From Xanthoparmelia taractica (lineage: Eukaryota > Ascomycota > Lecanoromycetes > Lecanorales > Parmeliaceae): 36,967 nucleotides of DNA. Where the stretch lies: NCBI GenBank assembly GCA_033085395.1, contig JANQBS010000345.1, forward strand, positions 1-36,967, read 5' to 3'. Both the position numbers and the translations under genes were made by a program. A model generated the notes under the pieces. The model saw only the letters and a list, made by a program, of their open reading frames with translations. It did no database searches and was not told where the DNA came from. Shown here one piece after another: positions 12,440-23,835 of this stretch; position 1 is the stretch's first letter, and each line of letters starts with the position of its first letter.

Positions 12440-13003
12440 GAAATTACTTTGATGCTCCCCCTCTCATCGAAGAGTTTCTATCCACCATCCTCCAAGTCGC
12501 CTAGTTCGGAGATAATCAGTAAGGACTGACATGATTTGGAATGGAAAAGCAAGGCTTGATAGGCTCTACGTCGGCTACCATATCCTCTCGCTGCAGCCTT
12601 GCCATATTTGCTCGTGGCGGAACCGTAGTGGCCTGGCTGACCGAGAGGCTAGAAATCTCTTATCTTTTCATATTCTGCCCATTTCTTGCTGTTGCGCAGG
12701 GGTGGAGATAGTGATCGCGGGTCTAGCTTGGTGTGCCCGATTCTCACTTTTATCTCCAACACGCCCTCTCGGCGATCGCGCCCGTTTATAGTACAAGAGA
12801 GGTATGGTAGAGAACATTCAGTTGATCGGCGTTAAGAGAGCATGGCCATTGGTGGCTATCTTAAAGGCCTCATTTAGTAAGCGTTTGTAAAGCATCTGAA
12901 TTTTGAGGACTTACCTTGAGAACGCCCCCTAGCGTCTCGAAGGTACTGATTAGCATTGCTGCAATGTTAGATGCCCAGACTGACAGGTCTGTTCAGAGTC
13001 GGC
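12440..13003. other. non-coding stretch
   Basis: No convincing gene. A plus-strand frame near 12610-12660 reads GGTVVAWLTER, faintly like a nucleotide-binding segment of a flavin oxidoreductase, but it has no surrounding support. I see nothing else. Confidence 0.4.
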
Positions 13004-14407
13004 CTAGAGACCATGGAGTTCCCCTTCTTTCACGATCTTGTGCAAGTCTTTGAAGCCTTTCTTAACCTGGTGCTTGGAGGCATCTTTCCGTTGCACGTCG
13101 GTTGCTCGCTGCATGAATCTCTTGAAGAGCTTGCGCCACTTGGTGTTTTGCTCTTGGAGGCCACGATTCATGTCCTCCAGCTCCCGATACTGCAGACGCA
13201 GCGTCTCCTCTAACTTCGGTTGTGGCTGCCCTTGAACGGGCTCATCGATTCCAGACGCCGAAGAAGCTGCATCGCCTCCCTCTTTTGACTCACCCTCTTC
13301 TGTTGACTGTGGCTCAAGACCGTCGAACTCTTCCTGGGATAGCGCCAGATCCTCAGGGATTTGCGAGTCCGCTGTATCAGAGTAGTCCTGGGCGTATTCC
13401 AAAATGGTCTGCTCTTTCTGTTCAATCACAGATTGCTGCTCTTGAACTGTCTCTTGCAGACGCTTTACATCAGCACGAGCTTGATTTAAGTCTTGCGTAA
13501 AGGCGGCGCCCAATTTTCCCACTGGCTGGCGAATTTCTCGCAACTCTGCAGTTTTGTTCTGCTGCTGGCAGATCCTCCATTCAAGGCTAGCATTTTGTTG
13601 CTCGAGGCCTCTGACGGTCTGTTGCAGCTGAGAGGCTTGTTGAGCGGCCTGCGCCCTAGCGCTTGCTTCCCGCTCCTCCGACCTTCGCAAAAGCTGTAGA
13701 TCCTGCTTATTTGATTCGTCCACATATTGCTTGTGCAAAGCTGCATTTGCTGGCGCACCCTTGCTTGAGGTACCCACTTTAGGAGAAAGCGCTATCTTCT
13801 CACGTGTAAGAATTCGAGCTGTCTTTCGAGGGCTTCAATTCGTTCTTGAAGGCCAGCATTCTGTGCTTGTAGTTCTTCGTCCGCAGTGCTAGCATCGACG
13901 TTCGTTCGTGAGTGCTGGAGTTCGGTCTCCAGCTCGGAGATTCGTCGCATTTGGAGGCTGTTGTTCTCGCTAGCTCTTTTTGCCCCTGCCGTTAGCCTTC
14001 GGACTATGACCAAACGTTCACGGGAGCGTTCATTGACCTCATCTTGCAACCTGATCTGAAGGCTGGATACAGTATGAGTAGCCTCCGTGACCTGGGCCTG
14101 AAGCTTCCCAATCTTTGCTTCGAGAATCTCCTTATCTTCCTCCAGCGCTTTGACGCACTGCTTGAGCTCTTCAACCTCTGCCTCGGTAGCTTCAATATTC
14201 GCAGTGTATCTTCATTGTGTTGAAGAAGCATCGATGATACCGTAGCCAACCCAGTGGAGGGTAACTTCCCATCAAGTTGCTCGTCTTCGACCTCTGAATC
14301 TGAGTAGGGAAGTTCGGATTCAGGGTCAGAGTCGAGATGATCGCTGATTGTCTTGGGTCATCTTCGACATCTTCGTTATCAGTGGAAGATTGCTCATAGT
14401 AGTCCAT
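13004..14407 (-). pseudogene. coiled-coil protein gene with frame breaks
   Basis: Three overlapping frames together describe one protein of about 468 residues. It begins MDYYEQSSTDNEDVEDD, continues as an acidic segment with SDSEVEDEQ, then a long heptad-rich coiled coil (VEELKQ, LEEDKEILEAKIGKLQAQ, QERIEALERQLEF), and ends in a Gln/Glu-rich tail closing IVKEGELHGL. The frame changes at about 14345-14360, 14190-14205 and 13760-13803. The first two have no room for an intron and look like single-base indels. The third could be a 44-nt intron with donor GTGAGA at 13803. Coding texture is intact between breaks, with no internal stops beyond the shifts. It is therefore a young pseudogene or carries sequencing errors. 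Function unknown. Confidence 0.7.
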
Positions 14408-14414
14408 TGTATCC

Positions 14415-14441
14415 AGCTGAGGGCTAACCCACCCAGTGGCT
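14415..14441 (+). repeat. dispersed copy of the ~100-bp tandem repeat start
   Basis: CCAGCTGAGGGCTAACCCA and the following CCCAGTGG repeat the unit start found at 11331, 11436 and 11537. It lies only about eight bases upstream of the ATG of the broken coiled-coil gene, in the position of its 5' leader. Confidence 0.8.
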
Positions 14442-15372
14442 TGTGCTGCGGCCTGAGGGCCTTGTTGCAGCTGATAGGAGCACTGGATCCTCCGACCTCA
14501 GTCCCCTTCCCACAGTACCCTCGAAGAGTACACACAGTCGTGCGGGTACACGCCGGTGCTTTTCTCTAGTTTGCTAGAGAACCTTCAGCAATGTGATCAA
14601 AGCGAAGAGCACCTGGTGGTACACTAGCGATTTTCATGCAAACTTGAAGAGGGGAAAGAAGAGAACGCGACCTCTGGTAGTGATATTTGTGGTAGCTCAG
14701 GGCTCAGCGTCTGGTCACGTGCTACAGGCCAGAACTACTACGGTAATGTTCAGCGCAGTTATGCATCCTGAGCGTTCTTGCAATGCCTTCACAACATGAT
14801 TCGGGGTCTTCTTTTCGCCTTGTCTTTGGAGGAGCCTACCGTATAGAGTAGGTCTTCTGGCTATTTCCCCTCCCAGATGGCCTGATATATCCCACAGCTA
14901 ACACTGATCATGAGGCGGTATTAGTGACGACGGACTCCATCTATCGTAGTGGTGTCTCGTTCATGTTGCGAGGATTCGAAGTCCAAGTTTTTGTGGACAA
15001 TTGCCGGAAAGATGGCGATATGTTACACTCCGAAATTGCTTCCGTTGCTTCCTCGACCAACTATAGATTTGCCTAGACCTGCCATATTCACAGTAGCGAC
15101 ATCAAAGACTTGAGCTGGCACGACCTAATTTTGGTGGCGAGGAGCCAGCAATGCTATACTTGCATGTTTTTGGACACTCAAGTCCGGCTTCCAAAAAAGA
15201 GACCAGCGCGAACAGCAGGGTTGTATAGAGGGATTTACCCAAGAAATTTCCATTCCATACTATCCCTCTCCACCGCATAAGAGTACCCGGTACTTGCTTC
15301 GAATGAGCCTTATAGCGCTGCTTTGATCCGCTAAGGCCAACCAAACATGCTGCATGGTTCATCACAGCGTCG
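14442..15372. other. non-coding stretch
   Basis: No gene recognised. A plus-strand frame at 14593-14799 (68 codons) and a minus-strand frame at 15102-15380 (92 codons) have no domain or plausible splice context. The second overlaps the 3' end of the next gene and is probably part of its untranslated region. Confidence 0.5.
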
Positions 15373-17262
15373 TCACGCATTGCATAAATTCAATCTTTCA
15401 GCGATGCTCCAAGCGAGCCGCCGACCCGCTTCATCTTCCAAACCAATGTCCGTCGGCATCCTTAAGCAATCCTCCACGACCCCGCCATAGATCGATCCAC
15501 ACTGGCCCCATAGGTCAGGCACCAGCGTCTTGAGCACAAAGTCTCGAAACGCATAAGCATCGACCCATGCTCCATTATCAAATGTCTGGAGATTCTGCCA
15601 CAGCCCGATCTCTAGCAAAACCAAACCTATGGAGTATATGTCATAGCTATGCCGGAAGCGACGAGCGGGATTTGCGACCTTGTCGGGATGCTGATAGATG
15701 TTTATCCGAGGTTTCGAGTCGGTGTCGTACTCCACCTGGTGCGCTCTGGAAATTTGTGTGACTTTTTGAGCTCTATCTGTCCTGGAGTATTCCCGCACTC
15801 TGAGCTCATCATATTGGGTTGATTCAGGGACGTCATCAGGCCTCGACAACCCATAGCCCATGATATATGGACGGCCAATGTCTTTCTGATGGGGTTTAAT
15901 GCTCTTATTGTTTGCTGGTCGAGCTGGGAAGAAGAAAATATTGCTGGAGCGGATATTCTTGTGCAGCCAGCCGCAGGTGTGCAGCACGACGACACTGTAA
16001 ATGAGTTTCTTTGCTAGATCGAAACGAATACCAAGATCAAGGACATTGTCAACGTTGCCCAGGAGACGGTTCAACGAGGATGGCTTGCAGACGTGCCCGA
16101 GGTCTTCGGGGCGAGTGCGGCGGGCAAGATCTCGCATATACCAAGGCAAGTGGTATACCACACCGTATCGAGAATTTGCTTGATCCTTAAAAAGTCCGAT
16201 GCAGTCTAGTATGCGGAGGTCACGTGGCCGATCGTGAACACTAAGGAAATCTCCCAGGCTATGAATTTGTTCTTCGGCGAGCTTGTTAGGTCGGCCTGCA
16301 TTGCCCATATAGGACTGCCATTCAACGAACACGACCTGCTGATCCCGCTGGGATATTGCAAGCGCCTGGGGTCCTGTAGACTTGAGAACATAATCTCTTT
16401 TATCAAGAAGACGCCAACGGGTTTGGAACCGCTTGGAGATTCGGGCTGGTGTCACCATCTTCGCTTTAAACCTGGCCATATCTGCTATTCTTTGCCGACC
16501 ATCGGCCATTGGAGAAGACTTGTCTTTAGCGGCATCCTTGGCTGAGTCAGCCATGAACTGCAGATCGAGAAAGTTGTTGCATTGTGGCAAGGCAAAGGTG
16601 GGTAAGCCTCGATTTATTTGTGCTTGCCCCTCCCACGAGCAAAGACGAACAAGGTCGTCGTTATATTTTCTTAGGTCCTTGAGCAGGGCATCGACACGGC
16701 CTTTGCCTTTTAGACTCCATCGGCATTTCTGAAGAAGCGACATTTTGTTGTCGTAATAATGGACTTTTCGGTCCATTTCTACATTTCTGTCATATCGCCT
16801 AGCTGGTGATGGACTGCGTGACGGGTCACGCCCCTCCAACAGAGCTCGAACATTCTGCGGTACATGAGGACTCTGTTCCCTGTAAGACCCTTTGACGTGA
16901 TTCAAGGAAGGCTGACTCACCCTATCACCCTTCGCATGATAGTTGAAATAGATACCATATTTCTTGTCCAACCCCTTGATATCCGTAAATATTTCGGAAA
17001 TGGCGCAAAGCGCCTCAAAGCAACCGTACAGTGTCGGCCCTCTCAGCAGTTGAATCTTGAGCTTCTCGCTCCGCTGCTCCTTCGCTTGATGGATTTCAAA
17101 GTGTTCACCCCAAACTTCCAAAGTGTATCCTTCGATTCGCACATCTCGAGCTGCTTTCTGCGCATCGGATGGAGCCTTGTAAGCGTCTGAAAAGATTTTG
17201 TAGCCTTGTGCACATGTGAAAAACATGCCTACGACTGCAAAAGAAAATGAGGCTGGGTCCAT
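15373..17262 (-). CDS. HeLo domain-pseudokinase protein
   Basis: A single exon gives 629 residues. The N-terminus (about 1-210, starting MDPASFSFAVVGMFFTC) has the shape of the fungal HeLo domain, a helical membrane-targeting module known from HET-S and related cell-death proteins. A basic Ser/Pro linker lies at 146-157. The C-terminal half (about 285-625) is kinase-like: LHKNIRSSNI at 433-442 stands at the catalytic loop, MGYGLSR at 468-474 at the DFG position, YQHPD at 523-527 at the APE-like site and SYDIYSIGLVLLEI at 539-552 at helix F. The catalytic Asp of HRD is Asn436, the DFG Asp is Gly469, and no VAIK-type lysine is seen, so phosphotransfer is unlikely. HeLo plus pseudokinase resembles MLKL-type necroptosis executors. 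A membrane-acting defence or incompatibility role is inference. The coding strand has a CT-rich tract just upstream (about 17311-17352). Confidence 0.85.
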   Translation of the reverse strand: MDPASFSFAVVGMFFTCAQGYKIFSDAYKAPSDAQKAARDVRIEGYTLEVWGEHFEIHQAKEQRSEKLKIQLLRGPTLYGCFEALCAISEIFTDIKGLDKKYGIYFNYHAKGDRVSQPSLNHVKGSYREQSPHVPQNVRALLEGRDPSRSPSPARRYDRNVEMDRKVHYYDNKMSLLQKCRWSLKGKGRVDALLKDLRKYNDDLVRLCSWEGQAQINRGLPTFALPQCNNFLDLQFMADSAKDAAKDKSSPMADGRQRIADMARFKAKMVTPARISKRFQTRWRLLDKRDYVLKSTGPQALAISQRDQQVVFVEWQSYMGNAGRPNKLAEEQIHSLGDFLSVHDRPRDLRILDCIGLFKDQANSRYGVVYHLPWYMRDLARRTRPEDLGHVCKPSSLNRLLGNVDNVLDLGIRFDLAKKLIYSVVVLHTCGWLHKNIRSSNIFFFPARPANNKSIKPHQKDIGRPYIMGYGLSRPDDVPESTQYDELRVREYSRTDRAQKVTQISRAHQVEYDTDSKPRINIYQHPDKVANPARRFRHSYDIYSIGLVLLEIGLWQNLQTFDNGAWVDAYAFRDFVLKTLVPDLWGQCGSIYGGVVEDCLRMPTDIGLEDEAGRRLAWSIAERLNLCNA

Positions 17263-18272
17263 GGCTGGATAGATTGATCAGACCGTTGTTAAGGCGGCGC
17301 TTGAGGTTTGGAGAGGGAGGGGGAAGGCCTGGAGGAGGAGAGGAGAAGACAGAGTCATAATCAGAGGCTAGGTACCGCTCAGCCTCATTGATGGTCAGCC
17401 ACCAATGTCCTATGATATCACCCTGCATATACAGCATGGTCAAGTCTGTTCGGCGCACCAGGTGCTACTTGACCAGTCTCAATAGTGAAACGGCTATCAG
17501 AGGCTGTTGGTCCGTTTTCCACCATCCCTCGGCCCTCTCGATATCCTTTTTGCACCACACATCCTGACTGGTCGGACCAGCGCGCCGCTGCGGTGAGAGG
17601 TTTAAAGATGTTGATAGGCCTAGGAATTGAATTGTGAGACATGGGACAATGTATCCATTGCAGTTTTTCTAGTTCGTCAACAGATGGACAGTGATAAGTA
17701 GGCTGCCACAGCGGCTGCTGAAAGTGACGGGAGATATTTTCTACTCGCCTGGCGCGGCTAACGGGGAAGAAGGCTTACTTTACTTTAGGTCAAAGGCGGC
17801 TATTGGCGTGTTTTCTCCAACGACTACTCAATCGTTCCTACTTTACCTAAGGTACCTTACCATCTTGCGCTGCCCGCAGTACCTATGCTTGCGCAGAGAA
17901 AATGCACATAGTATAAGCTACCTTCTCGATTGAAATCGTGTCTACCAGAGAATCGAGCCCGTTCTCTTTCTGGGCAGGTTCCGTCACATTACAAACGTCG
18001 CTCATTGAGACAGTGTCAAGCTTTCCATATGTCGAAGAACTTCGCAAGAGCAGCCTAATGCCGCGTAAAAGCTCATGATAGTATCCATGCCAAATGCCAC
18101 ACTATGCAATACCATGAACATCTAGTATGCTTTGCACCCGCTTCAATTGCTTCTTCATCCAAGCATGCTTTCATTCTCCCCTCCCCCATCTTGATTCGCC
18201 ACCCTATCATGCTCCAACATCCCAGTTCCTTTGTCGTCGCAAAACTTGGTCTGCCACTGCATCCTGAATCAG
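17263..18272. other. intergenic region, promoter side of the HeLo-pseudokinase gene
   Basis: About 1 kb between the start of the HeLo gene and the 3' end of the mannosyltransferase gene. It has a GA-rich plus-strand tract at 17311-17352 (pyrimidine-rich on the coding strand, common in fungal core promoters) and a small palindromic cluster TTTACCTAAGGTACC at 17841-17855. Short frames at 17418-17642 and 17691-17933 have no support as genes. Confidence 0.5.
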
Positions 18273-20045
18273 CTAATCCAATCCTCCGACAACATAGCCC
18301 TGATATCCATCTCCGCCAAAAGCCCTCTCAACTTCCTGAGACCAGCCGTCTTTCTTATCGAGCCAATTGCCGCCAAGGAACTGGCGAATGCAGGTATCAT
18401 CTGGCTTTTTCTGCGGAGACTCGAGGGGAACGAGGCGATAGAAGTTCTCGTCAACTGAGGTTGGGTCGCAGGAGCAGCGGTGCGCGGACTGGGGCGGGCA
18501 GTGCCTGAAGCGCATCTTGGTCAGCTGGAGACACTTGTGGAGATGCAATAGAACTAGTTGGACGCTGAATCACCTATTGATGTCATGCTGATATCCCATA
18601 TCCCTGAAGAACCATATTTCGCTCTTCGGCACGAACATGGCAACACTCAAAGTATGTATTGGCGCATCTCCAAATCGTTCATAGTAGAAGCCTCCGCCTC
18701 GATCCAACCAATCAAAGTATCTCTCATTCGCCTCGCCGCGGAAGAAATTAAGGTCACCGATCTCAAAGTTCGAGAAGAATTGGCAATTGTTGTAGTCTCC
18801 GCTATTGTGGGAGTCAAGCAGCCAGTCTAGGTCGGCATCGGGATGTATCAGCTCTGGGTGCGCGTTGATGAACGAGCGGGTTCGAGACCAGAGGGAGGGA
18901 AAGGAGCGAGCATCGTCGAGGATGTTCATGTTGAATCCGTACTTCATGTTGTTATCGCGCATAAAGCGGAAGACGTCGTAGTCAATGTCGCAAAAGAAGT
19001 GGACCTAGTAGAAAGCGGATTAGTATGAGCGCTCTATGTAGAGCCATACTAGCATACATCAGGCTCAACCCGCCAGTACCAGTCAAACTCCTTGAGCCGT
19101 GGGTGTTTGTAGAAGAATCCACTATTCCAACGGCACATGTGTCTGTAGCTGATCATCCACCCCTTCCCAACTCCGATGGCCCCCAGGTACTCCAAGCTAT
19201 TCATGAACCTCCCCTCATCAATCCAGTCAGGCAAGGACCAGTGCTCTTCAGGCACGACTTCGTAGTAGCATTTTGCAGATGTCAGGTTCTGGGTAGCAGT
19301 CTGTCCTCCAGTTACTTTTGTTCTGCTCTGATCAGGCGCATCCGCATACCTTGAACTCATCACTAAACGGTTCATCATTGAAGAAAACCCAAGGATAATT
19401 GTACTTCCGATTCCAATGGAACTCCAGCTGTCGCATACTCTGCATCAATCCCGGCAGCTCAGAGTTGCGCACCAAGCTAATAAGAGCAGCTCTCGGCTTG
19501 GCAGAGTGATGACCGAACGAGGGCATCGACTTCAGCAATCCCAGTCCAGTATTCTCCGCATGCTTGTCGTTTGAGTTCTGCTCTAGCCAGTGCATTGGAT
19601 CAGGAGCATGCTTCTTCGTTGTAGGAATCGCCTCTGACATTGGGCGCAGGATCTGGTATGGATTTGCGACTTGTTGCTGTAGCGTAACATGGACCACTCG
19701 ATGACGCCATGTATGCGGTTGTGGTACAACCCAGATCAAAAGAGCCAGTAGCAAACAGGTCACGACAGCAACCTGCCTCTTAGAGACTGTGTTGCGAATG
19801 CTGGAGGGTAAATATCTGGGCCATCGCGGTGGTGCTGGTGAGGTCCAGAATGACGAGGTAGAAGAGAAGGAGCTGGCAGAAGAGGATCGGGAAGTTTCGC
19901 TTGATGGTAAGGAAAAGGAAAATTTGGAAGATGAGGTCGGGCAGGGTGTGGCGAGAAGCTTGGGCGACTTGTCCACGAAAGGATCCCTTCCTGGTGTGTT
20001 GAAGAGCTTCCTTGCTGTGCGTTCCAGGAAGCCCATCTCAGTCAA
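18273..20045 (-). CDS. alpha-1,2-mannosyltransferase, GT15 (KRE2/MNT1/KTR) family
   Basis: The model complement(18273..18504, 18574..19004, 19058..19300, 19350..20045) gives 533 residues. Introns are 69, 53 and 49 nt with canonical GT-AG ends; a CTGAC branch site is clear in the first listed. GT15 enzymes transfer mannose from GDP-mannose to N- and O-linked glycans in the Golgi. The protein has a Ser-rich cytosolic N-terminus, one signal anchor at about 91-108 (QVAVVTCLLLALLIWVVP), a stem, and the catalytic domain. Family motifs are PWVFFNDEPFSDEFK, YYEVVPEEHW, YWRVEPDVHFFCDIDYDVF (metal/nucleotide site) and NFEIGDLNFFRGEA, where Glu394 aligns with the proposed nucleophile. The C-terminal CSCDP and WLDKK segments are also typical. 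The gene looks complete. Confidence 0.92.
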
Positions 20046-20500
20046 CTGATACCGAATCTGGTTGACGACACGAGCTCAAATGGCAGAGTAAATATCCAAA
20101 TCGAGGCTCGTATGACAACCTATAAACATCTGGCTTGGCGTTCGCAGCTACAGGTGTTGAGATAGTAGACCGCGACGCTCGTCCTTCCCAGTGTTTTACT
20201 TCCTATCCATGGGCAGCTTCGAGACATAATGGCAATCCCGTGGGATGCATTTTTTCAGCATTGTAGCAGTCACGGTCAGCAAATCATGCATGGAGGAGCA
20301 TTTCGATTGGTCGCGAACCTCAAAAATACGAGATGGGCAAGTACGACCCTGGCCGATCCATAGACCAGCATGTTCCTTCCTCCCCAAAATCGAGCCACGT
20401 GTTAGTATACAGAAAGACAAAATGCTCCATGTCCCTTCCCGGGCTTCTTGGGTATCTCGTACCACCCAAACGCCCCGCTATGATGGTATTAAGCCTTCTC
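20046..20500. other. intergenic region
   Basis: 455 bp between HIR1 (ends at 20501) and the mannosyltransferase start, both on the minus strand. It must hold the HIR1 3' end and the mannosyltransferase promoter. No gene or clear motif was seen. Confidence 0.5.
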
Positions 20501-23500
20501 TCATGAGACCATTGCATCCCCTCCTTCCTCCTGCTCCTCGATAACCCCAAGAACCTTCGCATATGGTACAGTGATTCGTTGCAGATCGCGATTTTTGCCT
20601 GTGGTATATTAGTTCGAGGTGATCATCATTAACCAAAATGTCTTACCAAGGATCAATATCACGCCCTTCAAGAGATCTCGCCGGGGCCATCCACAAAGCA
20701 TGTCCGTCTTATTGCGCCAGTGTCGATCCTCTGGATTGCTCCCTTGTGCTTTTGCTTTTGCTTCCTCATCAGTCTCCTCGTAAATCCCTCCAAGCAGGCC
20801 CCGTAGTAGCTCCTCAACCTTCATCTTTAAGCCTTCCACACCAAGTCTCTTGGCGTACATGTACAGGTAGACCTGAAATTCGTCCTTGGCACCTAGCATC
20901 ATCGCAGCTGCAATCCTGTTTTCAAGATGAGCAATTGAAACCCCTGACTCGAAGCCTTCAAATCCTTCACGTGAGAGAAGCTGTTTGACAAGCCTATTGA
21001 GAAGTTGCGCTCGTCCTCGAGCTAGCGTCTCATTGGTAGTAGTTCGCTCGAGAAATGGTATGACACCTGCCGAGACATTGGAACTGGATGTATCATTGCC
21101 AAGAGCTGAGGTGGATCGCAGGTTCCCGACGGAGGAGTCAGTTGAGTTCCAGTACTGACTGCCCACCATCCACCATAACTCTGAAAGACGCTGCCAAGCA
21201 AACATTGATGGCGAGTAAGCGTAACCTTCACCATTGGTAAGAGTAACCACGATCCTGCCCTCTGAGTTCAAGCGTGCGCCAGTAATCGCCGGAGCCTTGG
21301 TCGGATGTTCTTGCAAGCTATGAGTCGCGACGTCGAGGATTGGAGCGAGCGATACGGGAGGGTGAGGCGATGAGAGGTTGATCATGTCCCACACGTAGCA
21401 AAGCCCAGCAGCTGTAACACACAGTAGCCATCGATCCTGGCACTCGAGTATGACTGGTTGGCTTTCCATCACCAACGCGTTGATCAGCCTCCTTCCAACG
21501 GGAGTCCAAGCATAGACACTTCCATCTTCACAAGCTATTGACCAGAAAATTTTATTTCCAGTCACCAGTAAAGTGCTTCTGGGAAGGTAATCCTGAAATA
21601 CCGGCTGGCCTCGTTTCGTAACGGTGACTCGACAAGGCTCCTGATCTTGTGTCTTTCCAGTAATCGAGGGCTGTGTTGGATTTCGAGCTTCGATCATGAC
21701 TTCTGTCTGTGTAGCTTGATCATAACCATTTGCATTTCCTCCACCGGCCGCAACACCAGATCCTCCGAAAGATTGTACGATGTGGGAGCGAATCTTTGGT
21801 ACTGCCAGTCTTACTTGGCTTACTGTCAAGCTGGGATTAGTAACGGCAGGTCGGATGAAGTCGGGCGTAGACTGCTGCCCTGAAGGTGCCACGGCATTCC
21901 TTGCAGGTAGAAGTCCGTTAGTACTATTAGACAATATGGGTACCGCTCCGTCTTGGCTTGCAATGGCAATTCTCTTCTCGACATGATCATCTTCGACCCC
22001 TTCGACTGCTGCAAGTCGTCGCTTGTTGCCCAATAGAAGACTTGCAAGCCCCCCTTTGGGTAAGCCATCGAAGGGCTTGGACAAATCTAGGATTGCTTGC
22101 GGCTGGTCATTTTGCGCACCTTGGTGGCTCGCAGAGGCCATAAGTTGCGTCCGAGGAAGTGAAGATTCATTTCCGGCAGATGAAACGAGCAGTGGTGCAA
22201 TACGCTTCTTACCATCTTTCGTGATAGTAACTCGTGATTTAAGTCTCTCGAGCTTGGCTGCGTTTGGGTCTTCCTTTGCCTTTGTAGATTGCTCATCTAG
22301 TTTAGCTGAGTCTTGGTCATGGGCTTGACCGTTGGTAAGAGCCGGAGTTGCACTGCTTCCGTTCATAAGAAGTCCTTGAGGTTGTACGGGTGTACCATTG
22401 CCATTAGTCACAACAGTAGGACCTGGTCCAGCGTCTCCCATCAGAGCACCCATTCGCCCTTCGACACCACGCATCTCGCCTTCCTTACTCTTCTCCTCAA
22501 GCAGCAACCCATCAGTCCCCTCAACAATACCGGCACCTCGTCGTCCAGCGCCAAACTTGGCTAGTGCCTTTTCGTTTTCGTCCAAGCTAACTTCGTATCC
22601 AATCTCATTCGATTCAAACACTAGCGTAATCACTGTTCCGTCCAGACTGGTAACAATCAGTGTCTTTCCATCAGGGGTCCAAGCAAGGTCTGAAATAGAC
22701 TTGACAGCCAGCTCTTGTGTTATACATAATGGCCTTGGGTTGGTCGTAATCCACACACTCAGAGCTTTATCTTGACCGGCGCAGGCGATCACGGTGTGAA
22801 CTGGGCTCGTTTTGGGATCGAAAGCTTTCTTGGTTGGATCGTGTCTTGTAAAGAGCCGAGGCGAGAATGCGCACACCTCCACTGGTTGCTCATGGCCGAT
22901 AAGGTTGATATCTCCATCCCATGCACCGCGATTGATGATAGCCACAGAGCTGACTGGTCCGTTGACCGCATTCGCGGCTGCTATATGATTTCCATCGGGC
23001 GACCAGGAGCACCTCCGAAAGTATGTAGTAAGGGGAGAAGCGATGAAAGGGGCCGATATGGTTTTCTCGAGCTGAAAGTTGTTCATCTGGTCATGTGGGC
23101 CAGAATTTGGTCCTGGAGGTGTGAACCTCCAAATCTTGATCGTCCGGTCATCGCTGGCCGTTGCAAAGTATTTATTTGCCGGATCGAAGGTAATACCTTT
23201 GACATGGCTCTGATGGCTGACCAGTGTCTTGAGTTTCTCAAAAGTGTAACCCGACCAAACCACTACTTTGGAGTCTAACCCAACAGTGACCAGTATCGAG
23301 GAGTCGTACGACCAGCCCAGGTCTTGAACATCATTATCATGGCCAATCAATCTCCTGCTTATCTTCCAGTTCTCCACGGGCGGAGCTTCGTTGCTTCCTG
23401 TTCCTACTGTCAGCCTTTGCCCACTCTAGCCTCGCCAGTTCTACGTACCGAACGTTGCAAATTCAGAAGGCGGACTTGGGTCGATGTAGTAAATGCACAC

Positions 23501-23835
23501 AATTCTATCATCTGACCCTGATGCCAGATATTTCCCTGTCCCAGAAAATCGTACAGAGTGTATGGTGCCGGAGTGATTGCTCATCGAGCAGAGCTGTTTG
23601 GGCTTGTTATAGGAGGGGTCGGGCGCATTGTAGATGGCGTCTGTAGACCAGATACGAACGAAGCCATCTACCATAAAAAGTCAGCCGAAGTGTCTCTCAA
23701 TTCACTGAGTCAGTTCCTGTCACCTCCAGCAGCTGTAACAAGCCTCTTCCCATCAGGCGAGACATGGCAGCTGTAGACTTCAAAGTCCTTCTTCTCTCCG
23801 CTATGCGTTAGCCATACTGGACGAATATATCTCAT
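20501..23835 (-). CDS. HIR1: HIR1/HIRA-type histone H3-H4 chaperone subunit
   Basis: The model complement(20501..20598, 20647..23397, 23449..23667, 23724..23835) gives 1059 residues, the usual size for fungal HIR1. Introns are 48, 51 and 56 nt; the second has a GCTGAC branch site and the joins restore GDGFVRIWST and FGSNEAPPVENW. HIR1 belongs to the nuclear HIR complex, which deposits H3-H4 independently of replication, working with Asf1 and repressing histone genes. WD40 repeats fill about residues 1-390, with SDDRTIKIW and SPDGNHIAAAN visible. The Asf1-binding B-domain motif RVTITKDGKKRIAPLL lies near 499-514. The C-terminal HIRA/TUP1-like domain (about 715-950) includes EDGSVYAWTPVGRR. The end reads GVIEEQEEGGDAMVS. 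Confidence 0.95.

Noticed and set aside
12531..12791. Plus-strand 86-codon frame with a GGTVVAWLTER-like segment resembling a flavin-binding motif
   Set aside because: The segment is in a different frame from the ORF, no neighbouring oxidoreductase motifs follow, and no splice model helps.
14249..14270. CCAACCCAGTGGAGGGTAACTT as another copy of the tandem repeat
   Set aside because: Only a short reordered similarity; it codes in frame within the coiled-coil protein.
15102..15380. Minus-strand 92-codon frame next to the HeLo gene
   Set aside because: It overlaps the end of the HeLo gene in another frame, with no domain and no promoter space.
18104..18508. Plus-strand 134-codon frame
   Set aside because: It lies antisense over the last exon of the mannosyltransferase gene, and its composition is that of a shadow frame.
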